Of a stretch of 64,000 nt of DNA, positions 1-9,638 are shown piece after piece (positions within the stretch are counted from its first letter, which is position 1; each line of letters opens with the position of its first letter). Below the pieces are notes generated by a model. The model was given only the letters and a program-made list of their open reading frames with translations. It made no database searches and was not told the DNA's origin. The stretch comes from Gnetum montanum (taxonomy: Eukaryota > Streptophyta > Gnetopsida > Gnetales > Gnetaceae), in NCBI GenBank assembly GCA_015680685.1, contig MNCI01009064.1, positions 2,106 to 66,105 of the forward strand, written 5' to 3'. The translations under genes and the position numbers were made by a program.

Positions 1-550
1 CCTAGCCCCAAAATTTTTGATTTTCTTCCTAACCCCTACACCTTTGATAGTCATCAGTAATATATCTCCCGATCCATATTAGCCATACCACAACCTAGCC
101 AATGACCCTACACCGAAGCAAGGTATTAATTACATAATGATTCATTTACACTTGCTAATACAAGATTGTGTTGTGTGTGCAAATGGCGATCATACAAACA
201 ACGGATTGGATCTGGAGCTAGAGCAAACACTTGGAATGGAGTAGCGCTGAAGCAGCTATGCAAGGAGCAAGATCAATGATGCACTTATGGATGCACAACA
301 AAGGCACAATCTTGGCATTAGCAGCAGTAACACTTCTTTCTCTCTCTCTTTCTCAGCTGCCAAATGAGGCCTGATGTCATTGTAATAAGGTGTTCACCCT
401 TGTTGTCATGAACACCAGTTTTGTCAAGTCTTGTAATGATGATCCATTCACATGTCATCCCATTAGTTCCATTCCCCTCAATAATTCCATACCTTCTCGA
501 TATTATTGTAAGGAACTCGAGGATGAGTTTTCATTCAGTCATGGGGGTAT
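1..550 (+). mobile_element. 3' internal tail of Athila-like element C1
   Basis: Non-coding end of an LTR retrotransposon whose body lies left of the window. It matches the last part of element C2 (about 56,180-56,521): both have a pyrimidine-rich run (ctctctctc), a ggtgttcac...atgaacacc phrase, then a ga-ggatgagtttt-type stretch and a g-rich tract directly before the LTR. I find no convincing coding region; the open frame at 390-689 runs across the LTR start and is not a gene. Confidence 0.7.
536..550 (+). promoter_or_regulatory. Polypurine tract of C1
   Basis: The tract cagtcatgggggta sits immediately before the LTR start TGATGAG. C2 has cagtcgtgggggta in the same place (56,508-56,521). In LTR retrotransposons this tract primes plus-strand DNA synthesis, so its position defines the 5' edge of the 3' LTR. 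Confidence 0.75.
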
Positions 551-1374
551 GATGAGATGTGATATCGCATGGGCCGCGATATCACATATGCGATATTGCG
601 TCGTCCCCTGCAATGTCACATACGCGATAACGTGGTCTGCCACCAAATCTATAAATAAGAGGCAGCACTCCCCTTATTTCCCATCCTAGGCTTAAAGTAG
701 GGAAACTCTGGCAATTTGATCACTCCAGAGATAGAATATTTTCCATGTGCCCGCAGTAGGAGTCCCCAAGTGAACGGATTTTTATTCGAGCAACTTTGTA
801 CCTGAACACAGAATGTGTATGGCTAATCAAGAAATCGGCTACTCATCGCGATTAGATTCTCTTACCCTCAACTCCTAGAATGCGAAATGAGTACGACTTG
901 ATTACGAGCATCTACGGGTGTGTACGGCTAGTCAAGGAATCGGCTGCTCATTACGTTTAGGCTAGTTAGGTGCCTCAGTATGACCACTTCGAGCATGTGC
1001 GTTACGTGTGGTGATCCCAATAACGATTAGCGTTTGGTAGCCATAGTTGCATAGTTCAGGGTGTGTACGGTAAGTGGGAACGGATGCTGACGCTAGTTAA
1101 TTTAGACTTAGGACATTAGTTAGAGTTAGTTAGTTTTCTCAACCCTTCACCTCATAGCATAGGAGAAAAATCATAAAAGACCATAAAAATCATATACCTC
1201 GGACTTACTTAACCATACACCGTGACAACTACAAGTAAGTCTGGGAAGACAACGAATGATTAACCCCAAGTGTTCCATGGGGCGTGTAGGCATTTAGTCT
1301 ATGGAGTTCGACCGGATCGTGCGTGCTACGCTCGTTTCGTACGGTTGAGTGTAGGGGTACCTCGCCACTCATCA
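551..1374 (+). mobile_element. 3' LTR of Athila-like element C1
   Basis: An 824-bp LTR with perfect 7-bp inverted ends, TGATGAG and CTCATCA. The sequence after its right end (caacaaaag) is not a primer binding site, while a polypurine tract precedes it, so this is a 3' LTR. It shares the U3/R/U5 plan of the C2 and C3 LTRs: a dyad block, TATA box, then phrases such as gtgtacgg, ttggtagcc and the terminal ggggtacctcgcc-actcatca. It lies in intron 3 of the antisense gene of Tat-A, so C1 probably inserted there. Confidence 0.85.
561..657 (+). promoter_or_regulatory. C1 LTR promoter: dyad block plus TATA box
   Basis: Two imperfect dyad units, gcgatatcacatatgcgat at about 577-595 and a variant at 611-632 (caatgtcacatacgcgataa), lie just upstream of the TATA box tctataaata at 648-657. 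The same arrangement recurs in the other Athila LTRs of this window. TATA use is inferred from position; no transcript evidence is available. Confidence 0.7.
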
Positions 1375-1412
1375 CAACAAAAGAAAGTGGAGTTTAGAGT
1401 GTGATCATTTAC

Positions 1413-1684
1413 CATCAGTAAACGACATAGGCACATTAGGTGTAGGATCAATCCTCTAAGGAAAAATTGGCCCATTGGAGGACCAATCCTCATGTAACCA
1501 ACCGCGAACTTGGCAGTGCTGAAAGGCCCTCAAAAATTACCTATGGTAGTCAATGATAGCACCTCTTGTCTAGTCCAGTACCATAGCACAAAGAATGGGG
1601 CCCATCATGAATGCCTCCAACGTTGTGCGCGCTAAGGCAAGCCCACCGTCATCACCATGCATCCCATTCTCATCAAAATGAGGC
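1413..1684 (-). pseudogene. Antisense gene of Tat-A, exon 3
   Basis: Minus-strand exon of 272 nt, entered through an acceptor (tctatgtag) and left at a GTAAAT donor, carrying 2 nt in and 1 nt out. It aligns with exon 3 of the Tat-B antisense gene (275 nt, same phases). Shared wording includes FDENGMHGDDGGLALA here against YVDKNGLHSDTDALALA, and a proline-rich end. It holds two TAG and one TAA stop in frame, so it is decayed. Function unknown. C1 occupies the sequence just beyond, so further exons are not visible. Confidence 0.75.
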
Positions 1685-1768
1685 CTACATAGAAAAAGAA
1701 CATTTATGCATAGACAATGATATAATCTTAAAAGAATCAAAATTTAAGCAAAGCATAAAAGAGCATAC

Positions 1769-2218
1769 TTGTCCACTCTATACACTATCCCAGGTGGGTT
1801 CTGGAATAGAGTGTGCATGTGACAGGCTAGAAAAAGTGTGTTGTTGATGTTATAATGACTACAAGTAGGTAGCTCCCATACACGAGTCAAGGGACAAGTA
1901 AATCTAAGACCCTTAGCAAGGCCTCCCTCAACTTTAAAAAGTCCCTCATCTATGTCGGTAATAAGGGCAAGCATGTCTTGTGTAGACCTGGGTAGCATTG
2001 TCTTAATGATATCACAAGCCAACTATTCAGTTAAGTGAGGCCATATAACCACGCTGAAATTTTGCAAGATGAATGACAAAAATGAACCAGCACCGAGACG
2101 GAGCCATATCACATGAGGCCCAATGCGCATGTCATAAGGAGGTAAGTCCAGTCCAAAGGGACCAAACCAAGCAAGTACGCTAATGAGTTCAATCACAAGA
2201 AGAGAAGGTTTAGGTCCC
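1769..2218 (-). pseudogene. Antisense gene of Tat-A, exon 2 (450 nt)
   Basis: Exactly 450 nt between an acceptor (gctgtatgcag) and a GTATGC donor, phase 2 at both ends. The Tat-B counterpart is also exactly 450 nt. The best conserved stretch is near the end: NTLFLACHMHTLFQNPP here against NTLFIARHMGTCFQNPP in Tat-B. Only one in-frame stop (TAG, about 2,023-2,025) interrupts it, next to an ACDIIKTMLP segment. The encoded protein is hydrophobic with several W and P residues. I do not recognise a named domain. Confidence 0.8.
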
Positions 2219-3978
2219 CTGCATACAGCCAAAACGTTAGGTAAGTAAAGAGTCTAAGTGCTAACAATAGTATCAAATCACATAAACCAAAAACACACAT
2301 AAAAAAAATTTAAATACACAGCTTCACCCCATGAGACAAGGGCACCAATATTTATTTAGTGTACTCAACGCTCGCTAGGGTACATTGAAATCTTTTACAC
2401 AATAGTTTATTGTAGGCAACGTAAAATAAATACACAAGTGCGAAAACATGAACATTCACAGATTCAACTCAAACTTAAAAAAAAAACACATAGAAACATA
2501 TTTAAATTATCTATCCAAAGAAAAAAAATAAATAATGTAGACATAAAATTGGCAAAAAATAAACATCTCAGCGAACAATTCACATCTTTACGTTTTTACT
2601 CGTCCTACACTCTCCTGGGCACTCACGTTGTAGCTTCCAGTGACTCACGCTGGGCCTATTCCAAGCACTCACGCTATAGCTTTCCCACTAACTCACACTG
2701 TAGCTTCCAATCACTCACGTTGGGCCTATGCCCAGGCACTCACGCTGTAGCTTTCAGTCACTCACGTTGGGCCTATTCCTAGGCACTCACACTGCAACTT
2801 CCAGTCACTCACATTGGGCTTGTTCCCAGGCACTCACGCTGTAGTTTTCACAGCACTCATGTTGAGTTTCCTACTCATGCTGGAACCTTGTAGCTCACGC
2901 TGCCCAGGGAAACTTGTAGTCACCCTGCACAAGGAACCCTATGCATGCCCTGCACTGTAGCAACACGCCCTGGCAATCACGCTGCCTTGAGAAAACTCCA
3001 CCCTGCGTTCACATTGCCCAAGAACCCTGCACTCACACTGCAACTTTCCCTTGGTGCCTTGCAATACATGTACCTGGAAAAATCCCTACACTGCCCTGAG
3101 ACATGCCCTGCACTCACGCTACCTAGGAATCCTATCACTCACGCTTCCCAGGAAGCCCTAGCAGTCACACTACCTTGAGAAAACTCCACCCTGCGTTCAC
3201 GTTGCCCAGGAACCTTGCACTCATGCTGCAGCTTTCCTTGGGTGCCCTGCAACACATGTACCTAGAAAACACCCTACACTACCCTGAGACACATCCTCCA
3301 CTCACGCTGCCTAGGGAATCCTACTACTCACGCTGCCCAGGAAGCCCTGGCAATCATGCTGCCCTACAGCAACATGCCCTACAATGACACACCCTGGGAA
3401 AACTCATGCTATCCAAGAAATTAACCCTGGCCTGCACTCATGCTAGCTTGCCCTGGCTTCCACTCATGTTGGCCTTCCCTTCCTTACAAGCCTGAAAACT
3501 CATGCTGCTAGCACTCACGCTGGGGCCCGTTCTGGGACACGCCTCATACACTCTCTAAACCACTCACACCCCACTCACACCTTGGCCTACACTCACGCTA
3601 ACAAAAAATAGGCCCCCTAGCAACATAACTCATGCTACCCTGGAAAAGGCTCATGCTGCCTAGGATATCCTTGGCCCTCACAACGTGATCACCCCAAACA
3701 AAATGCAAAGAAATCTAACTTGCACTCATGTCCTATGTATTTCCTAAGCCACTCATGCTAAGGCACTTCACTCACACTGAGCTTTCAACTCACACCCCAA
3801 TCTTGCCCTAATCTAGTCACCCACACACCTAGGAGACAACAACCGAAAAATACACCAATCCACAAACACCAGAAACAAGCCCTAGATCCAAAAACAAACC
3901 CAAAATTGCAGCCATAGAAGTCATGCTGCCCTAGCTAATGCTATGAACACAATATCAAAAAAAAGGAAAAAAATCTAC
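2219..3978 (-). other. Intron 1 of the Tat-A antisense gene
   Basis: The stretch between the exon 1 donor and the exon 2 acceptor. Its part nearest exon 2 (2,219-2,584) is AT-rich with no gene seen. The remainder is the ctcacgct repeat array described separately. The corresponding intron of Tat-B (39,986-40,835) is shorter and carries a different repeated word. Confidence 0.65.
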
Positions 3979-4190
3979 CTATGCAGAGCTCCATCCTATG
4001 TTGGAATCCTGGCTTGGGGGAGATGCTGGAATAGCTCTTCACTCTCCTCCACAATCATCAAGTTTGCTTGCCTCTTCCCTTTGCCCTTCATGACTCACAC
4101 CGTAGCTCACGCTGATGCTGTAGCTCACACTAATGCTCACGCTGCACTCCCTAGCTCACGCTACAATCCAAATAGTCCAAGAACTCACGC
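2585..4190 (+). repeat. Array of the short word cactcacgctg (about 40 copies)
   Basis: About 40 dispersed copies, by hand count, of ctcacgct or its one-step variants ctcatgct and ctcacact. They are spaced mostly 15-60 bp apart and all in one orientation. Two successive blocks (about 2,982-3,172 and 3,173-3,364) are long-range duplicates of about 191 bp. The variants are what CpG deamination on either strand would give. The array fills intron 1 and reaches into exon 1's upstream region; the same word occurs in the Tat-A LTR at 9,728-10,430. Open frames inside (for example 2,945-3,387) only reflect the repetition. Confidence 0.85.
3979..4091 (-). pseudogene. Antisense gene of Tat-A, exon 1 with start codon
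   Basis: Minus-strand exon of 113 nt starting at an ATG that reads MKGKGKRQAN and ending at a GTAGAT donor in phase 2. It aligns with Tat-B exon 1 (119 nt, phase 2): both begin with a K/R-rich stretch, and LFQHLPQARI here matches TLGRLSQVRI there. One TAG interrupts it near the end. The start was chosen because a TATA box lies 133 nt upstream and because the Tat-B copy starts at the aligned place. Confidence 0.7.
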
Positions 4191-4223
4191 TAGCACAAAT
4201 GATGCCCCTTCACCTTAAAACCC

Positions 4224-4230
4224 CTTTATA
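4224..4230 (-). promoter_or_regulatory. TATA box of the Tat-A antisense gene
   Basis: The minus strand reads gttataaaggggttttaa, a good TATA box 133 nt upstream of the antisense ATG at 4,091. Tat-B has gctataaataggggtttaa in the aligned position, 136 nt from its ATG. The shared flanking bases (ggggttt-aa) make chance unlikely. Confidence 0.65.
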
Positions 4231-4775
4231 ACTCCCATTTTCATTCCCAATTTAATTTATTTTATTTTCTATTTTTATTCAATTTATCATGTTCATGGTT
4301 AGCTTTTATTTTCATATTATTATTTACATCATATTTATTATCTAGCATTCCTTAGTATATCGTTCTCTGGGCATAAGGCCAAAACATTAAAAAGAAAATA
4401 ATAATAAAATGTGAAGAGGAGAAAGGTTGAAATCAACACAAACATACATTTAAAAATACATAATGATGCGCATAAAAATCCATAGGACATTAAAATCCCT
4501 TAAAGTTATGGTTCGCACAAAATTAAGAGGACTTTAAAATCCCTTAAAGTTATGGTTCGCACAAAATTAACAATGCTGCATACACTCAATCAAAATGACA
4601 AAATGACAAGAATATTATTGGCCAGTATGGCCTAAAACTGCCATAACTACCGCTACGTCCCACAATTTTGTCAGTACATAGTTTGATTACCCCATGCTCA
4701 TTTACATTTAGTAACTCCTTCGTCAAGGGAATGTCTCTCACTTCGCTCCCGATTTAAATTAGCAGGAGCAAACAC
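4231..4775 (+). other. Spacer between antisense gene and pol of Tat-A
   Basis: No gene seen. It is AT-rich and contains a 44-bp tandem duplication at 4,484-4,571 (unit with atcccttaaagttatggttc) and one copy of the boundary-array unit (atggcctaaaactgccat, about 4,628-4,645). Tat-B has a larger array here. A possible plus-strand splice acceptor (aattagcag) lies just before the pol start and would fit the intron known between gag-pro and pol in Ogre elements; this is inference. Confidence 0.5.
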
Positions 4776-7700
4776 ATGGCCGCCAAAAATATCCTTTCAA
4801 CATTATCTCTCAGTGGACCATACGGGGAGGTAAAAAGAGCAATCAATCTAGAATCCTTGGATCTAGACCCATCCGGTTATGCTAACCTAATAGCTTCCAC
4901 CTAAGAAACATCAGACTGGCCTAAAAATGTGACTAAGACTTTAGATCTAGAGGCAGATAATATCAATGAAGATCCCCTTGTTGAAGTCCCCATTACCACC
5001 TCCAATGACAAAGCTAGAACATTGAAATTAAGTGCCCTACTGGACTCACAACTTGTCAGTGACATCACTCAAGTACTGAAAGACAACATAAAAACATTTA
5101 CATGGTCATATACCAACATGCTAGGATTAGACCCCCGAATCGTCCAACACAACATCATTCTCGATGAAAAAATCAAACCAGTGAAGTAAAAAGCACGACA
5201 GGTTAGACCTGAGGTGGCATTAGTAGTCCGTGCTGAAATCACAAAGCTCTACCAAGATGGTTTCATCCGAGCTATTGACTATTCTAACTGGGTATCAAAT
5301 ATTGTTGTAGTCCCTAAGAACAATAGTAGCATACGCATATGCATTGACTTCCGTGATCTCAACACAGCCACTATAAAGGATGACTTCCTGCTACCTAGCA
5401 TCAATCAACTCATTGACACAACTATTGGGCATGCACTGTTATCCTTTATGGATGGATTCTCAGGATACAATCAAAAAAGAATCAATCCAGAACATCAACG
5501 CAAGACAACCTTTATGACACCTTGGGGCACATTCTGTTATATGATGATGGCATTTGGTCTTAAAAACCTAGGCGCTACATATCAATGAGCAATGACATAT
5601 ATATTTAGTGATTACATGCTTAATTTGCTCAATGATTACATTGACGACATCGCGGTCAAATCTAAAATAACCGAACAACATGCAAAAGATCTAGACCTAG
5701 TGGTTAAATGTTACCTCAAATATGACCTTAGACTCAATCCAAAGAAGTGTGTCTTTGGTGTCAAAACCGGAAAAATTCTTGGCTTCATAGTCTCTAGAAC
5801 AAGGATATGGGTAGACCCTGATAAGGTTAAGGCAATAACTAACATGCAACCACCAAAAGACCTTACTGAACTACGTGGTCTCCAAGGTAGACTACAATTC
5901 ATAAGACGATTTATCAAAAGGCTAATAGATAAGTTGAGACCCATGCAACACCTGTTACAAAAGAATGTGCATTTCCAATGGACTCAACAATGTCAGGAAG
6001 CATTTGAGAACATAAAACAAGAGCTAACTCAACTACTGACAGTTTCTCCCCCACAAAGTGATAAACCCTTCTACATCTACCTTGCAACTTCCAACTCTTC
6101 CATTGCATTTATGCTTTGCCAAAAACATAAAGATGGAGTCGAGATCCCTGTATATTACCTAAGCCATGCTTTAATTACCTATGAACAATGATACAATGAT
6201 GTGGAGAAATCGTGCCTTGCCCTCATCTTCTCCTTGAAGAAATGGATACATTATCTCTTCCATAATCAAGTCTACATCATTTGCAAAAATAATGTACTCC
6301 ATGCCATCACTAACAACATCTATGAGTCGAGTAGGATAGCTAGGTGAAAAGCGATGATCATAGAGTTTGACCTACACTATGTTGCTCAATCTTCCACAAA
6401 AGGTCAAGAAATATTCACACAGTTAACCATCTCACCAACGCATGATCAAGCAATGATTAACCCCAAATTCCCCGATGAGAATGTTAATAGTATAGACACT
6501 GTGCTCGATAACTACGAGGCGATCCTTCATTTTGATGGAGCTTCAACTTCCCGAGGAGGAAGTGTTGCGACCCTTTTAACATACCCCTCCAGAGAAATCT
6601 GACCCTTCGCCTACTGATTGACCTTCCCTTGTACCAATAACGTGGCAGAATACGAAGGTCTCCTTAGAGGTCTTCAAGCAACATTGACTTTAGGAATCAA
6701 ACATCTTGTAGTTCGAGGTGATTCATAGTTGGTAATTAATTAGGTCACGGAAGTTTACACATGCAAAGCTCTCCATTTGCAACCATATTGTGACTTGACC
6801 AAACATCTGCTGAAGCAGTTGATAGAAGTGGATATACAGCATGTCCCTAAAAGCAAAAAAAAATTATGCTAAACCTATAACCGACGCTCTCGATGAAATG
6901 CCTATAGCATCTGTTAGCACAACACATGCGATAGAATGGTACGACAACATAAAAGAGTACCTTCTACAAGGCGAACCTCCATAACATTTGACAAACGCTC
7001 AAAAGGACGTAGTGCAAAAACACTCTTGGTAATATGCATTAATAGGAGACACCTTGTGTCGCAAATCCTATGAAGGTATTCTACTGATGTGCGTTAGTAG
7101 CATTGATGATGAAATAATTGTAGAACAAGTCCACGAAGGACTTTGCGGAGGGCACATAGCACCCAAAGCAATGGCAACAAAGATTAGGCACTTGGGCTAC
7201 TACTGGCCACACATGGAGTATGATTGCTTCTCCAAGGTTAGGACATGTGACATTTGCCAAAGGCATGGTAACTTAATACATGTGCCACCTAATGAATTGC
7301 ACATAACACAAATCACATGGCCATTCCAAAGATGGGGATTAGACTTAATTAGATTGATAACACCGTCATCCTCCACAGGGCATAGCTTCATTATCACTAC
7401 AACTGAATATTTCACAAAATGGGTAGAGGTTATTCCCCTTAGGAAGACCACTTCAAAACATGTTTTCAATTTAATAATAGAGAACATTGTGACCCGTTTT
7501 GGCATTCCGATGACTATCGTTATTGACAATGGGCCACATTTCAGTAGTGCAGATACTATAAGCTTCTGTGAAAGCCTGGGTATTAAACATGCATTCTTGT
7601 CACCTTACTACCCACAGAGAAATGGTCAAGCAAAGGCTACAAACAAAACTATCATCATGGTGCTAAAAAAGATGCTAAATCAAAGCAAGAGGCGATGGCA

Positions 7701-8175
7701 TGAACAATTAGTCTACACATTATGGGCATACAGAACGACACATCAAACATCTACAGGTAAAACTCCATATAGTCTTGTATACAAATCTAAAGTTGTTTTA
7801 CCTTTGGAGTTACAGGTTTCCTTGTTGTAGATAGCTCTCTCAGGCCTCCTCGATGAAAGCCAAAGAAATGAACTGTGCATTTTTGAACTTAACTCGGTGG
7901 AGGAGGAATGTGTACGAACACTTGATCAGATCAAGTGGTACCAAAAACAACAACAAAAATAGCACAAACACGATCTGCATAAGCGCCTAATTAAAGAAGG
8001 GGACTTAGTCCTTAAGGCTATCCGTGAACATCCAAATAAATTCTCAACTAACTGGGAAGGGCCTTACTTAGTCACCAAGGCATACAATAATAGAGCATTC
8101 AAGCTTGCTGACTTGGATGGGAATGAGTTCGCTAATCCTACGAATCACCTGTACTTGAAATGGTATTATGTATGA
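4776..8175 (+). pseudogene. pol: Tat-A pol: RT, RNase H, second RNase H, integrase
   Basis: Polyprotein that copies element RNA to DNA and inserts it. From an ATG at 4,776 the N-terminal part reads GPYGEVKRAINLES, aligned to Tat-B. RT (about 5,190-5,950) has FRDLNTATIKDDF, FMDGFSGYNQ and the catalytic YIDD (5,638-5,649). A first RNase H follows (to about 6,350), then a second, archaeal-type one (FDGAS at about 6,530; CTNN-AEYEGLL; GDS), typical of Tat elements. Integrase (7,080-7,830) keeps the H-H-C-C zinc motif (CDICQRHG), WGLDLI and DNGPHFSS, but the catalytic glutamate is lysine (GQAKATNK). At least seven stops break it, including TAA 5,188, TGA 5,586, TGA 6,189, TGA 6,345 and TGA 6,600. 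It cannot yield an active protein as read. Confidence 0.92.
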
Positions 8176-8186
8176 TTAAACTAAGG

Positions 8187-8530
8187 TACGTAACCATCCT
8201 GGCATCACGACCTAAAACTAATACCATAGAATGGTCCTGGGGCTATGACTTGAAACTGGCACCATAGAATGTCCTGGAGTTATGATAATAAAACGACACC
8301 ATAGAGCTCCATCCAATATGACACTAAACTACCACACTTGTCCACCATGACATAAAACTAGCATCTAGAGTCCACTAAGACTATAAACTGGTTTGCCTCT
8401 TCATAGTCCGCTACGACTTTAAACTAGCAATGCACCGTCGGCTACGATGCTAAACTAGCACTGTCCAAAGGGTTATGATGTGAAACTAACCTGCAACAGT
8501 CTACTAAGACTATAAACTGGCAACATCATT
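8187..8530 (+). repeat. Boundary array after Tat-A pol
   Basis: About nine or ten degenerate copies of a unit like gtccgctacgactttaaact-agca, spaced roughly 30-40 bp, starting a few bases after the pol stop. Tat-B has the same type of array directly after its pol stop (45,336-45,620). Tandem repeats in the 3' untranslated region are known for Ogre-like elements and can seed satellites. Confidence 0.8.
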
Positions 8531-9584
8531 GACAACTAGGCAATACTTGAAAAGATATGTTGCTGCAATCGGTTGTACCTGTCCCACAAACACTTGCTGC
8601 ATAATTTGTTTCATGGACCCAGATGAGGCTGATGTTGTTCGTGACCCTGTTTGCTGTGCAATTTCACATGGTGGCTCCATCTCCTTGGCTATTTTCAAGT
8701 TTAAAGTGCTTATTTAACCAATTCATTTGTGTCTTTCTTGTCTTCTTTGAGTTGTGTTTGTAAGATGACATGCCTGAGGCATTCGTGCATAGATGCACTT
8801 CATCATGACGAGAAGGTATCACATTCTTCCTAATGCCCGCAATTGGGTTAATCAATCTATTCATAAGTACATTCCCTATTCCCCATCTTGTTCCCATTAT
8901 CCTATTCAATTACACCCACTTGATACATTCTACTCATCCCAAAACTCTCGATACACTGTTGCACACTATGATCCTCTAAGCAGTTGCAACACAAAACATA
9001 GTGCATGGTACATGATACAAAATGCAAGCACATGAGCATGAGCACAACACTAAAAGCAAGCTCTATAGAAAAAAAGGAACAAAAATATCAAAGAGTAAAA
9101 TGCACAGAAAAGGTCTTCATGACCCCATGGACATCATAGACCAAGGACCATTGGCTCTTCTCATACAAGCCACAGGCGGGAAGGTAATTATCTTGAAAAA
9201 AATAGTTACACTCGTGTCTCAAAAGATCGTGTTGCACATCATCGCGTGGCTTTGGCTATTTACAGTGGGTTCCTGTAAACACTCTATAAGAGTCCCGTTT
9301 CTCCAAAGAATGCACCTCCTATTTCTTGCTTTCGAGTCTGTTAAACACTGGCTACTAACAAGGAGCAAAAATACAACTCATTCACGTGAGAGCATTCCTC
9401 TCCCACAATTCCAGCAACGATTATCACCCTTGATTAACTCTTGATTCCCCAGTTATAACCAATCCCCCTGCATCTTGAACTACACTTTCCCAATCCCATG
9501 TACTTCTAAACACGATGCGATGACATCTAGCCAGGGACCGACGGATAATGCTTGGTACTTGGTTGGTCACGGTGTTTTGTACTT
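8531..9584 (+). other. Tat-A 3' untranslated region
   Basis: About 1 kb without a credible gene. Short open frames on both strands show no resemblance to retroelement proteins. It corresponds to 45,621-46,910 in Tat-B, with clear similarity only in the last 100 bp, where both read ggtgttttgta before the stem-loop. Confidence 0.55.
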
Positions 9585-9638
9585 CTTTGTCGATGCCTCT
9601 CGGGTGGATTCCTCCAGACGTCAACAAAGAGGGACCAA
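9585..9638 (+). promoter_or_regulatory. Stem-loop and polypurine tract of Tat-A
   Basis: Inverted repeat: ctttgtcgatgcct (9,585-9,598) pairs with agacgtcaacaaag (9,616-9,629), with mismatches. The right arm runs straight into the purine-rich acaaagagggaccaa that ends at the LTR start. Tat-B has the same structure at 46,911-46,963 with fewer mismatches. The polypurine tract primes plus-strand synthesis; the role of the stem is unknown. Confidence 0.7.

Noticed and set aside
390-689. 99-codon open frame on the plus strand
   Set aside because: It crosses the polypurine tract and LTR start of C1 and has no protein resemblance.
2945-3387. Two similar open frames suggesting a repeat protein
   Set aside because: They only reflect the 191-bp duplication inside the ctcacgct array, which lies in an intron on the other strand.
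2585-4190. CRISPR-like array
   Set aside because: The repeated word is only 8-11 bp, spacing is irregular, spacers resemble each other, and the context is a plant retrotransposon.
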